Part shown: positions 1-7,548 of the stretch, one piece after another | Layout: each line of letters opens with the position of its first letter | How positions within the stretch are numbered: the stretch's first letter is position 1 | NCBI RefSeq assembly: GCF_900104185.1 | Contig: NZ_FNIZ01000023.1 | Location: 1-61,088 of the forward strand | Length of the DNA stretch: 61,088 bases | Reading direction: 5' to 3' | Source of the DNA: Halobacillus aidingensis | GTDB taxonomy: Bacteria > Bacillota > Bacilli > Bacillales > Halobacillaceae | Made by a program: the position numbers and the translations under genes | Notes under the pieces: generated by a model | The model's database searches: none | What the model saw: only the letters and a program-made list of their open reading frames with translations | Told to the model about the DNA's origin: nothing

Positions 1-190
1 TTAAAGCCTGAATCCATTTCTGTAACTTTTGAAAACCTTCTAGTGAATTGGAGAAAACCATGCGTTTGGCAAGGTCAACCCCACGATCATCCACCGCTCG
101 GGCTACGTGTTTGTGTTTCGCCACGTCCACCCCTATAGCGATCGTGTGTTCATTGGTTTGCATTATTCTTTGATTTTGTGTAGTATCCAT
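1..190 (-). CDS. IS110-family transposase, N-terminal part (cut by window edge)
   Basis: Sixty-three N-terminal residues of an IS110/IS116/IS902-type transposase, which moves its element with a DEDD (RuvC-like) catalytic domain. The residues TIAIGVDVAKHKHVARAVDD give the first catalytic Asp in the usual beta-strand context (GVDVAK). The start is the ATG at 190..188, preceded on the minus strand by a GAAGGGAG ribosome binding site 9 bases away. The rest of the gene lies left of the window, so I cannot tell whether the copy is intact. The family assignment is confident; the exact IS is not known. Confidence 0.85.
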   Translation of the reverse strand, partial: MDTTQNQRIMQTNEHTIAIGVDVAKHKHVARAVDDRGVDLAKRMVFSNSLEGFQKLQKWIQAL

Positions 191-309
191 AATTGAAGTC
201 TCCCTTCGGTACTTAATTCGAGGTCATGCATGACACTCTCTATCGTACCAAGGGGGCTTTTTTTATGCACACCGCAAACTATTCGATATATCCTCAAATC
301 GTTTCCCTA

Positions 310-368
310 CAGGAATGCTCCTCGAGCTTCGCTCTGCGGGGTCTCACCAAGCACTTTTTTCCCGTGTG
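310..368 (+). repeat. Remnant of the palindromic module A intergenic repeat
   Basis: A short stretch (CTCCTCGAGCTTCGCTCT, then GGGGTCTCACCAAGCACT, then TTTTTTCCCG) matches the middle of module A of the large intergenic elements, most closely the copy at 40030-40564. No terminal inverted repeat is left, so this is a fragment, perhaps cut down when the IS110 element arrived. The rest of 191-647 holds the IS end, a doubtful 31-codon frame and the promoter region of the next gene. Confidence 0.6.
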
Positions 369-386
369 AAAGGTACTCATGTTCCA

Positions 387-482
387 ATGAAAAAGATGCT
401 TACAGACGTAAGAAAAATTACGGATGGGGGTTATGATCATAAAGGGGTCGAAGAATTCGCTATGGTAGGCAGCCTGGAATAA
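387..482 (+). other. Possible 31-residue small ORF or gene remnant
   Basis: An open frame beginning MKKMLTDVRKITDGGYDH and ending AMVGSLE, with a weak GAAAGGTA ribosome binding site about 13 bases upstream. The composition looks protein-like (mixed charged and hydrophobic residues), but I recognise no family. It lies between a repeat fragment and a promoter region, so it could equally be the relic of a longer gene destroyed by the IS insertion. Chance is a real alternative at this length. Confidence 0.2.
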
Positions 483-550
483 AATGAAGTTCAGGAGATA
501 CTTGGAATGTTATCCAGCTTAAGTGGGCGGAGAGCGTAAAAATTTTACTG

Positions 551-564
551 AAAAAACGTTTACA
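551..564 (+). promoter_or_regulatory. Candidate cre (CcpA) site
   Basis: AAAAAACGTTTACA matches the cre consensus TGWAANCGNTNWCA at every fixed position except the first two. It lies 84 bases before the MFS start codon, so it could place the transporter under carbon catabolite control. The half-site quality makes this tentative. Confidence 0.3.
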
Positions 565-602
565 TGTAAAAAGGCAGTTTTAACTGATATATAGCGGGGA
601 AT

Positions 603-640
603 CTCCTGAAAATGTTCACGAATTAAACAATTTTCAGGAG
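603..640 (+). promoter_or_regulatory. Hairpin hiding the MFS ribosome binding site
   Basis: The arms CTCCTGAAAAT (603-613) and ATTTTCAGGAG (630-640) form a perfect 11-bp inverted repeat with a 16-base loop. The right arm contains most of the Shine-Dalgarno sequence CAGGAGGT that precedes the ATG at 648. In the mRNA the site would be paired, so translation should need the hairpin to open or the left arm to be bound elsewhere. The sequence fact is clear; the regulatory role is inferred. Confidence 0.6.
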
Positions 641-647
641 GTACCAC

Positions 648-1820
648 ATGACAAAGGGAAAAAGTATACATGCATTAATTATTCTTATGTTCACCCAATT
701 TATTTCGGGTGGTGTTACTAATACAAAAGGAATCGTACTGGATCAAGTGGAAAAGGATCTAGGTTTGGATATGAGTGAATTTGGTCTGGTAGTCTTTATT
801 TTCCAACTCGGATTCACGCTTGCCAGTGTCGTAATCGGTTATTACACAGATAAAAAAGGCCTGCGGACGATGACCATCATCGGTGCCATCATTATGGGAC
901 TTGGCTTTCTTGGTACAGGTCTTGCGCCTAATATTATGTTCTTCTTAGGTTTCTACATGATTGTCGGGTTCGGTTTAGGGGCGCTCGGTGTTGCTTCCAA
1001 TGCGATCATTCCAGCGGCTTATCCGAAAAAACAAAATCAGATGTTCAACTTTGCAATGGGAGTGTACGGGTTAGGAATGGTGCTATTTCCACAATTTCTA
1101 AACTACATGTTCCAATTTGCATCATGGCGTTATTTTTATATAGGAATTGCAGTCAGTTTAATAGCTGTTATCATCTATATTACTAGCGTAGCTTTTCCAT
1201 CAGGGAAAGCAGAAAAAATCGATTTGAAAGCATTCATTCCTATGTTGAAAGACGCTCAGTTCGTATTCCTCATGATCTTTCTCGTCTTCCAGGTGTCTGC
1301 GGAAGTATCGTTCATGAATTTCTTCCCGACGTACTTGAAGTCACTGGATCTGGGTGGCATGTCAACGGCTAATAAAGAGGACATGGTAGCGACCATCTTG
1401 TCTCTCTTCTCCATCTTCTTCATGGCGGGACGCCTTGGTGTCGCCTATTTGACCAATTGGATCAATGAGCGGATTATTTTAATTACGTTCTCTGCCGGAG
1501 CATTATTGATGGTCGGTGCCAGTTTCCTAGTCGCTGAGAATTTCCCTTACTTGTTCGCTGGGGCAGGGTTGTTCTTCTCAACATTGTTCCCGACGGCGAC
1601 AGCGTTTGGTACTCAGCTATCTAAAACAGGTGGTTCAGCGCTTGGACTCATTTATATTGCTGCAGGCATCGGCGGTGGTATTGCTGGTTACATCATCGGA
1701 CTAGCTTCCGAAGCTTTCGGAATGGCTGGTGGTTTCAGTATCGTGATTGTTTTCTTAGCACTGATGTTTATCACGACGTTCTTCCTGAATAGTAAGAAGT
1801 CAAGTCAGACCCAAGCATAG
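648..1820 (+). CDS. MFS transporter
   Basis: A 390-residue major facilitator superfamily permease of about 12 transmembrane helices in the plasma membrane. The loop between helices 2 and 3 carries the MFS signature GYYTDKKGLRT (near residues 64-74), and the helices are rich in Gly, Phe and Leu. The substrate cannot be read from the sequence; length and arrangement suit a small-solute symporter or effluxer. The start is fixed by CAGGAGGT 7 bases upstream, which sits inside a stable inverted repeat. A candidate cre site lies upstream and a terminator follows at once, so the gene appears monocistronic. Confidence 0.85.
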   Translation: MTKGKSIHALIILMFTQFISGGVTNTKGIVLDQVEKDLGLDMSEFGLVVFIFQLGFTLASVVIGYYTDKKGLRTMTIIGAIIMGLGFLGTGLAPNIMFFLGFYMIVGFGLGALGVASNAIIPAAYPKKQNQMFNFAMGVYGLGMVLFPQFLNYMFQFASWRYFYIGIAVSLIAVIIYITSVAFPSGKAEKIDLKAFIPMLKDAQFVFLMIFLVFQVSAEVSFMNFFPTYLKSLDLGGMSTANKEDMVATILSLFSIFFMAGRLGVAYLTNWINERIILITFSAGALLMVGASFLVAENFPYLFAGAGLFFSTLFPTATAFGTQLSKTGGSALGLIYIAAGIGGGIAGYIIGLASEAFGMAGGFSIVIVFLALMFITTFFLNSKKSSQTQA

Positions 1821-1827
1821 ATGAAAG

Positions 1828-1857
1828 CACTCCGTCCCTTTTTGGCGGAGTGTTTTT
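1828..1857 (+). terminator. Rho-independent terminator of the MFS gene
   Basis: Stem CACTCCG / CGGAGTG with a loop of about 11 bases, followed by TTTTTATT. Confidence 0.8.
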
Positions 1858-1957
1858 ATTAGGTGCGATGATCGAAAACAAATGAAATGGTTTGCTTTCA
1901 TCTTGTTATAAATTTCCTTCATTTCTTGTAAAATGATAGATATGAGGGAGGATGACG

Positions 1958-3247
1958 ATGAAAAAGCTACTTATGTTAGGAATCGTACTTTTTATATTTA
2001 CAGGCTGTAACGAAAAAAATGAGGAAGCGGAAGGACAAGGGAATAAAGAATTGGAAGGTCATTGGGAGGGTGAAATCCAAATCCCCAATCAACCATTGAA
2101 CATTTTGGTCGATTTTCAATCTGGAGAAGAGTGGACGGGGACGATTACCATTCCTGCACAGAATGTTACGGATTTTTCATTAACCGAGATAGATACCAAT
2201 GAAGGAAGTGTCTCTTTTCAGATGCCTCTTCCTGGGCAGTCTGTTCAGTTTGATGGAAAAATAGAAGGAGAGCAATTAAGTGGTACTTTTACACAAAACG
2301 GACAAACTTTCCCATTCTTATTGAGGAAAGGTGAGAAAGAAGCGAAGGAAGAAGAGGGGGATTTCTTATCCATTGAAACCTCTACTGGTAAATTATATGG
2401 TGAGTTATTGGTGCCTGAAAAAGAAGAGTCTTATCCTGTCGCTTTAATTATCCCCGGTTCAGGACCGACCGATCGGAATGGAAACTCTCAAGGTGCAGGA
2501 AACAATGATAGTCTCAAACTTTTGGCAGAATCCTTAGCAGACAAAGGGGTTGCTTCCTTAAGATATGATAAAAGAGGCGCGGGCAAAAATATAAACGCTG
2601 TAACCAGCAACAGTGAAATGAGATTTGAAGTTTTTATTGATGATGCTAAACAGTGGCTGGAAACGCTAGAAGATGATAAACGCTTTACAAACATAGCTGT
2701 GATTGGTCACAGTCAAGGTTCCCTTGTCGGAATGATGGCGTCAGGTGCTGAAACGACAGAAGCATTCATTTCCTTAGCAGGAGCCGGTCAGACCATTGAT
2801 CATGTATTAGAAAAGCAACTCGGGGACAGTTTACCCGAAGACTTGTTCAAAGAAAGTCAAACGATTCTTGGTAAAATGCGGGACGGGGAGACGGTTCCTG
2901 ATGTCAGCCAGGCTCTGCAAGGAGTGTTTTCTCCAGATGTCCAACCTTTTCTCCTTTCATGGATGGCTTATGATCCTGCGGAGCAATTGGCTGAATTGGA
3001 TGTTCCGACATTAATTGTGAATGGAACGAACGATATTCAGGTACCAGAATCAGAAGCAGAGCTCTTGAAAAAAGCAGAGCCAGAGGCGGAACTCATGCTT
3101 GTAGAAGGGATGAATCATGTGCTGAAAGAAGCTCCCAAGGATAGGGATGGAAATTTAGCGACCTATACAAACCCTGACCTGCCTCTTGCAGATGGACTTG
3201 TCGAGGGCATCATTGATTTCCTAAACCAACACGGTTTTGAGAAGTAA
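1958..3247 (+). CDS. Alpha/beta-hydrolase lipoprotein
   Basis: A 429-residue secreted, lipid-anchored hydrolase. The N-terminus MKKLLMLGIVLFIFTGC is a lipoprotein signal with a lipobox Cys at 17. Next come an acidic linker and a beta-rich domain (roughly 35-110) of the kind found ahead of S33-type hydrolases. The C-terminal half (about 130-428) is an alpha/beta hydrolase with nucleophile elbow GHSQG, a late acid region LIVNGTNDIQVP and a terminal GMNHVLK His, which together make a Ser-Asp-His triad. I chose the second ATG because the first (1952) touches the GAGGGAGG site. The natural substrate is unknown; an esterase or peptidase role at the outer membrane face is plausible. It reads straight into a repeat element with no terminator of its own. 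Confidence 0.8.
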   Translation: MKKLLMLGIVLFIFTGCNEKNEEAEGQGNKELEGHWEGEIQIPNQPLNILVDFQSGEEWTGTITIPAQNVTDFSLTEIDTNEGSVSFQMPLPGQSVQFDGKIEGEQLSGTFTQNGQTFPFLLRKGEKEAKEEEGDFLSIETSTGKLYGELLVPEKEESYPVALIIPGSGPTDRNGNSQGAGNNDSLKLLAESLADKGVASLRYDKRGAGKNINAVTSNSEMRFEVFIDDAKQWLETLEDDKRFTNIAVIGHSQGSLVGMMASGAETTEAFISLAGAGQTIDHVLEKQLGDSLPEDLFKESQTILGKMRDGETVPDVSQALQGVFSPDVQPFLLSWMAYDPAEQLAELDVPTLIVNGTNDIQVPESEAELLKKAEPEAELMLVEGMNHVLKEAPKDRDGNLATYTNPDLPLADGLVEGIIDFLNQHGFEK

Positions 3248-3261
3248 CGCTGTTTAGGATA

Positions 3262-3963
3262 ATGGCAGGGTTGTGGGAAGACCCAGTTTCGAGATGTTTG
3301 TGTGGAAATAGGGGCTCCGGGAAAAGGTTCGCTTTCCATGGGGCGGGCGCTGAGCCTCCTCAGCCTGCGCCCTCCGGGGTCTCAGCTGTCCCGCACACCC
3401 TCTTAGTTATCCGGTTCCGGCGCCTAGCGGCTAGTGAGACTTCCCTCGCTTCTGTACGATAAGTCAACATCGAATCGCTACGCTCTTCGTGTTTCCTTTA
3501 TCTCCGCCAGCTCAGTCTAGTCCATACGCCGCTGACCAAGGCGCCTCCACACTTAAAATAGGAGTCTCACTGTTTCCCTCTGCCCCTTTACCATATGTGG
3601 TGCTCAAAACAATTTCAGTGATAGTCAGTATTCATGCTTAGTGGAAGTAGATGGATATAAATTGCAGTTGGATTCCGATGGTGAAAGCTTAATACAGAGC
3701 GCTTTTGTCTATAGCACAGTGATAGTGGAAGACGCTCCATTTTGGTACTGGGGTTCGTTTCTCCTCTATGTCGAATGGGGTGGTTGGGAATCTGCGAGAC
3801 TCCCGTGGGAGAAGGAGATAGGCGAGATCCCGCAAGGCGATAGCCTGAGGAAGCTCGGCGCTCCCCCACAGGAAAGCGAGTAGATTCCCAACCACCCCTG
3901 ACTCCTAACATGGCAAACGAACCCCGGGTTATCTCGAAACTGAGTCTTCCACAATCGGGAGCT
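3262..3963. repeat. TIR-bounded palindromic intergenic element, copy 1
   Basis: The element begins ATGGCAGGGTTGTGGGAAG and ends GAGTCTTCCACAATCGGGAG. The two ends are inverted copies of a roughly 24-bp sequence (consensus GATTGTGGAAGACTCAGTTT then CGAGA). Inside are module A (left, interrupted by a 154-bp insert) and module B (right, about 3772-3893), whose arms GTGGTTGGGAA / TTCCCAACCAC can fold back on each other. The copy lies 15 bases after the hydrolase stop and runs toward a convergent gene. Short open frames inside it are not conserved between copies. Confidence 0.85.
3399..3552. repeat. Nested hairpin-type insertion inside copy 1
   Basis: Compared with copy 2, module A here is split by about 154 bases. 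The flanks CACAC at 3394-3398 and 3548-3552 look like a 5-bp target duplication. The insert has its own imperfect inverted symmetry (GGCGCCTAGCGG near the left; CCGCTGACCAAGGCGCC near the right) and contains GAATCGCTACGCTCTTCGTG. Similar short elements are common between genes of Bacillaceae. No coding potential is evident. Confidence 0.6.
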
Positions 3964-3977
3964 TTAATGGAAGAGGA

Positions 3978-4019
3978 AAAAAGAGAGTGATCGCCTATTT
4001 AGGCTATCACTCTCTTTTT
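3978..4019 (-). terminator. Terminator of the Bax-inhibitor-like gene
   Basis: Long stem GAGAGTGAT / ATCACTCTC with an inner stem GCCT/AGGC and A/T tracts on both sides, so it could act in either direction. Confidence 0.75.
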
Positions 4020-4025
4020 GGGCGT

Positions 4026-4748
4026 TTAGCGTCTGAGTTTTTGAAGAAGGCGGAGAATTTCAATGTATAACCAGACAAGGGTTACGATTAAGCCGAATGC
4101 TCCGTACCATTCCATGTGCTTGGGTGCACCGCGGTTGACGCCTTTCTCAATGAAATCAAAATCAAGAACGAGGTTCAAGGCAGCAACAGCCACGATGAAG
4201 AGGCTGATTCCGATCCCAACAGGGCCACTGGAATGGAGATAGGGAACGGTCATGCCGAAAAAGTTCAGAATGAAATTCACAAGATAGACGAGGAAAATGC
4301 CTAACGTAGCGGAAACAACCATCAGTCGGAAGTTTCTTGTGACCTTAATGACTCTTGTTGCATAAAGAATCAATAAAGCTCCCATCACGGCGAGCGTTAA
4401 GCTGACAGCTTGAATGACAATCCCGGAATAAGCTCCCTCGACGAAGGCGGAAATGCCACCGATGAAAAAACCTTCGAGTGCTGCGTATATAGGGGCAGTG
4501 ACAGGCGCAGCTTTAGGGAAGAAGGCAGTTATTAAAGCGAATATAAGCCCTCCAATGGCACCGATGATCATCATGAGTGTGACATCGACTCCCAGTGAGT
4601 ACTGGTACCATGTGTACGCTGCTGTTCCCACCAAAAATAAAAACAGCAGGGATATTTTTGCTGTCGTTCCACCCAGGGTCATTGACTTTCCTGAAGCTGC
4701 AGAACGCTGAAATGTATCATCTTTTAAAACGGGATTCCCCGATCTCAT
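4026..4748 (-). CDS. Bax inhibitor-1 / YccA-like membrane protein
   Basis: A 240-residue integral membrane protein with about seven hydrophobic helices, the first near residue 30. The gene resembles the BaxI_1/YccA branch of the Bax-inhibitor family: a short polar N-terminus (RSGNPVLKDDTFQRS), Gly-rich helices such as YAALEGFFIGGISAFVEGAY, and the characteristic acidic stretch LNLVLDFDFIEKGVNRGAP before the last helix. Family members are linked to calcium leak or membrane-protein quality control; the role here is not known. The start is set by AAGGAG 7 bases upstream. It runs in the same direction as the adjacent two-component genes but with its own terminator. Confidence 0.8.
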   Translation of the reverse strand: MRSGNPVLKDDTFQRSAASGKSMTLGGTTAKISLLFLFLVGTAAYTWYQYSLGVDVTLMMIIGAIGGLIFALITAFFPKAAPVTAPIYAALEGFFIGGISAFVEGAYSGIVIQAVSLTLAVMGALLILYATRVIKVTRNFRLMVVSATLGIFLVYLVNFILNFFGMTVPYLHSSGPVGIGISLFIVAVAALNLVLDFDFIEKGVNRGAPKHMEWYGAFGLIVTLVWLYIEILRLLQKLRR

Positions 4749-4809
4749 CTTACCACTCCTTCTCTATGCTTCTCCTTCTGGTTATACCCTTCCTAGTCAC
4801 GAGAGACAC

Positions 4810-5430
4810 TTAATGGGCATACCATTTGTAAAGCTTTTTCGGCCGTCCAATCTTCTGATGACTGACCACTTGTTTGACTTTGCCTTCCTCTAGTAAATGC
4901 ATGAGGTATCGGTATACAGTGGGGTAGGCAAGGCCGATGTCTTTTGAGATGACGTCTACAGGATAGGCTTCACGATTTTCCTGCAAGTAGTTTGAAATGG
5001 AACTTAATGTTCCTTTACTAATTCCTTTGGCGGTAAAAACATCGTCATCTTCTTCGTGTTTATTTTTCATATTAGCGATTTGTGCATGCAGTTTGATCCT
5101 GGATATGAGATCAGGAGCTTTCACAGGTTTTAAGGCAAAGTCGGTGGCGCCTTCTTCCAGGAAGCGATCAGCCACTTCCTGTCGTTCATCTACCGTCAGC
5201 ACGAGAATGGGGACAACTGTATTGTGTTTACGGATTTCCCTGACGGTTTGAAGGCCATCCATTTCCGGCATATGATAATCGACAAGGATGACGTCATACC
5301 TTCCTTTTAAAAACATATCGACACCTTCGCGTCCATTCACGGCCGTGTTTGATTCCCACCCGGCATGTTTACAAAACTCTGTCAGCATGTAACGTAAGGA
5401 TTCGTCATTATCCATGATCAGTATTTTCAT
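4810..5430 (-). CDS. Response regulator with winged-helix output domain
   Basis: A 206-residue DNA-binding response regulator. The receiver domain (1-120) has the acidic pocket DNDE, phospho-acceptor Asp51 in VILVDYHMPEMDG, conserved Thr (LVLTVDE) and Lys (FALKPVKAPD). The C-terminal domain (about 135-205) is a winged helix (SKDIGLAYPTVYRYLMHLLE) with a basic tail GRPKKLYKW, resembling the CitB/DcuR output type. I start at the ATG with GAAGGAGAG upstream rather than at the longer frame. Its start overlaps the kinase end by 23 bases, so the pair is translationally linked. Targets are not evident. Confidence 0.85.
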   Translation of the reverse strand: MKILIMDNDESLRYMLTEFCKHAGWESNTAVNGREGVDMFLKGRYDVILVDYHMPEMDGLQTVREIRKHNTVVPILVLTVDERQEVADRFLEEGATDFALKPVKAPDLISRIKLHAQIANMKNKHEEDDDVFTAKGISKGTLSSISNYLQENREAYPVDVISKDIGLAYPTVYRYLMHLLEEGKVKQVVSHQKIGRPKKLYKWYAH

Positions 5431-6763
5431 CTCGTACTCTCTCCTTCGGTAAATGAATCCAGAATATCGTTCCGACTCCTTGTTCGCTTTCAATAGATAG
5501 CTCCGCGCCGTGTTCTTTGACGACATTTTTAACGAATGTCAGCCCTACACCAGGATGGGATTTCGTGCTGTAGCCTGCATTCCAAATTTTATTGATATTG
5601 GATTGGCTGATGCCATGACCGTTGTCTTTCACACCAATCAGGATGCCTGATTGTTCTACTTTAGTAGCAATGGTCACTTTGGCGTCTTTTTTTCCTTCAA
5701 CGGCATCACTGGCATTATCAATTAAGTTGACAAGCGCTCGTGTCATTCTGATTTTATTAATGTAGATTTCAATATTCTCATCGGCGGCCAAATCGAACGC
5801 ATAGATGGTTGCTGAATCTGAAAGTTTATTCGCACGTACATATTCGATGAATGTTTTCAATGTACACCAATTTTTCTTCTCATGATACAAGATTTCAGAA
5901 ACCATATCGCTGGTCGCTTGAATGGACGAGGAAATTTTATTGGTGTACTGAAGGATTTCGTCGTCCTTCGTTTTCATTTGAATGAGGCTGTTCAGTCCCT
6001 CCATCAGTGATAATGGAGTTTTTAAGTCGTGAACGAGATGTAACGCTTCTCTTCCAGAACGCGACTCCACCATGTCGAGCCGGGCGATGTCCAAGTCCTG
6101 TCTCATTTTTGCTTTTTGTTCAGCAACGGTTAAGTACACGGCAAGGAAGGTGGCATTTACAATAAATACTGCGAAAAAGACGAGGCTGTAAAAACTTAAG
6201 GTACTTCCGAACCCTAACTCCGCGGCCATTCTTTTCACTTCCATAGAAATTTCCCCGCCACCGAATCCGAAAGCACTTAGGAAAAGTACCGTATCCAGCC
6301 ACTGGAAACCGAATAGCAATTGAGCGAGAATGAAAGCTTTGAATACAGGGCGTAATTGACCATTTCCTAAAAAATGAAGAACGACGATCGATAATAATAG
6401 AAAAATGGCCGGGCCTCCGAAATGATAGTTGATTGAATTGTACCCGTTAATCAAAGCGTAAACCAATGGGATGATCATTACAGGGACGGCGACCTTCAAC
6501 CATGGGCGGTTCAACCTTACTCCGAGCTCATCTCCGAGCAGAAGAGCACCAATGTAATGGGGGAGGGCTCGTACCGTGTTTAACATGACGAGCCCGAATG
6601 CAGCCATCATTAGTGTAGCCCCTGATGGAGCGGCCTGAAGCCTTTCGATTACAGCTGCAAGGCCGGACCTCTCAACACTTAGCCAGAGCGGCATCGTGAT
6701 GCCAATCAATATGAGAACGATTTTAATCCATATACTCTTCGATTTTAGCAATTCTGATTTCAT
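5408..6763 (-). CDS. Sensor histidine kinase
   Basis: A 451-residue membrane histidine kinase. The first half (about 10-215) holds seven or eight hydrophobic segments with little extracellular sequence, suggesting it senses something in or near the membrane. A short linker leads to the H-box EALHLVHDLKTPLSLMEGL and then an ATP-binding domain with N-box ALVNLIDNASDAVEG, GVKDNGHGIS and GVGLTFVKNVVKEHGA. The start is the ATG that follows AGGGTGA. It phosphorylates, by inference, the overlapping response regulator downstream. The architecture is like that of the CitA/DcuS group only in its catalytic half; the stimulus is unknown. Confidence 0.85.
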   Translation of the reverse strand: MKSELLKSKSIWIKIVLILIGITMPLWLSVERSGLAAVIERLQAAPSGATLMMAAFGLVMLNTVRALPHYIGALLLGDELGVRLNRPWLKVAVPVMIIPLVYALINGYNSINYHFGGPAIFLLLSIVVLHFLGNGQLRPVFKAFILAQLLFGFQWLDTVLFLSAFGFGGGEISMEVKRMAAELGFGSTLSFYSLVFFAVFIVNATFLAVYLTVAEQKAKMRQDLDIARLDMVESRSGREALHLVHDLKTPLSLMEGLNSLIQMKTKDDEILQYTNKISSSIQATSDMVSEILYHEKKNWCTLKTFIEYVRANKLSDSATIYAFDLAADENIEIYINKIRMTRALVNLIDNASDAVEGKKDAKVTIATKVEQSGILIGVKDNGHGISQSNINKIWNAGYSTKSHPGVGLTFVKNVVKEHGAELSIESEQGVGTIFWIHLPKERVRDENTDHG

Positions 6764-6859
6764 GGCAGTCACCCTAACGACGAGATCTTTCTATATATTC
6801 TAATATATGAGACTGATATTTTCGATTCTTTTTTCCTTTGAAGAACTACAAAGTGATGA

Positions 6860-6886
6860 TTTTCCATTCTTATCTTCTATGGAAAA
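6860..6886 (+). promoter_or_regulatory. Dyad upstream of the pab operon
   Basis: TTTTCCAT and ATGGAAAA form an 8-bp inverted repeat separated by 11 bases. It covers the expected -35 area of a promoter whose -10 is TATAAT at 6902-6907, so a repressor or activator site is plausible. No regulator is assigned. Confidence 0.4.
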
Positions 6887-6942
6887 CGTAGCAGGCGGTA
6901 GTATAATAGACATATATTCAAGGATGAAAGGTGTCCGCAACT

Positions 6943-7548
6943 ATGATCATAATCATTGATAACTATGATTCATTCACATATAATTTAGCCCAATATTTTA
7001 AACAGATGGATTCGGAAGTAGTTGTGAAACGAAACGACGAATGGCAGATCGAAGAGATCCGTGCGCTCGATCCGAATCTTATTGTCCTTTCCCCAGGACC
7101 GGGGAGGCCGGAAGAATCAGGGATCTGTAAGGATGTCTTGCTGCATTTTGGTGGAGTAATTCCCTTATTAGGCATATGTCTTGGCCATCAACTGATGGTT
7201 GAACATTTTGGTGGAATCGTCGTCAAAGGAAGTCAACCGATGCACGGGAAAGTGACGACGATTACGAATGATGGCCGTACCATGTTTCGTAAGCTTCCCG
7301 GATCCTTCCGAGTCACCCGTTACCACTCTCTTCAGGCAGATTTCCCTTCATTGCCGGAAAAACTCGAAGTTACTGCCCTTTCTGAAGATGGTGTCATTAT
7401 GGGTGTCCGCCACAGGGAAAAGATGATGGAAGGCATACAGTTCCATCCAGAGTCCATATTGACGGAGTACGGGTTTGATCTGCTTCGAAACGTTTATGAC
7501 CGAGCTGTTCGTTACAAAGCAAGTAGAAGAGAGGGAGTGGGCGTATGA
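6943..7548 (+). CDS. pabA: Aminodeoxychorismate synthase glutamine amidotransferase subunit
   Basis: A 201-residue class I glutamine amidotransferase that supplies ammonia for 4-amino-4-deoxychorismate synthesis (folate pathway); in many Firmicutes it can also serve anthranilate synthase. Family motifs are clear: IDNYDSFTYNLAQYF at the N-terminus, VLSPGPGRPEESG, the nucleophile elbow LGICLGHQLM with the catalytic Cys, and GIQFHPESILTEYG with the catalytic His and Glu. I start at MIIIIDNYDSF, which has GAAAGGTG upstream, rather than the longer frame. Its TGA overlaps the ATG of the synthase gene by four bases, giving translational coupling. Confidence 0.9.
   Translation: MIIIIDNYDSFTYNLAQYFKQMDSEVVVKRNDEWQIEEIRALDPNLIVLSPGPGRPEESGICKDVLLHFGGVIPLLGICLGHQLMVEHFGGIVVKGSQPMHGKVTTITNDGRTMFRKLPGSFRVTRYHSLQADFPSLPEKLEVTALSEDGVIMGVRHREKMMEGIQFHPESILTEYGFDLLRNVYDRAVRYKASRREGVGV

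Noticed and set aside
230-436. 68-codon frame after the IS110 fragment
   Set aside because: It runs through a repeat remnant with no recognisable protein features or ribosome binding site.
3262-3462. Open frame of 66 codons in repeat copy 1, and similar frames in the other copies (for example 20905-21333, 40016-40519, 54083-54337)
   Set aside because: They follow the GC-rich repeat, change frame and length between copies, and have no proper ribosome binding sites.
6963-7175. Antisense frames inside pabA, kynA, treA and other genes
   Set aside because: They lie wholly opposite strongly supported genes and show no family motifs; codon patterns explain them.
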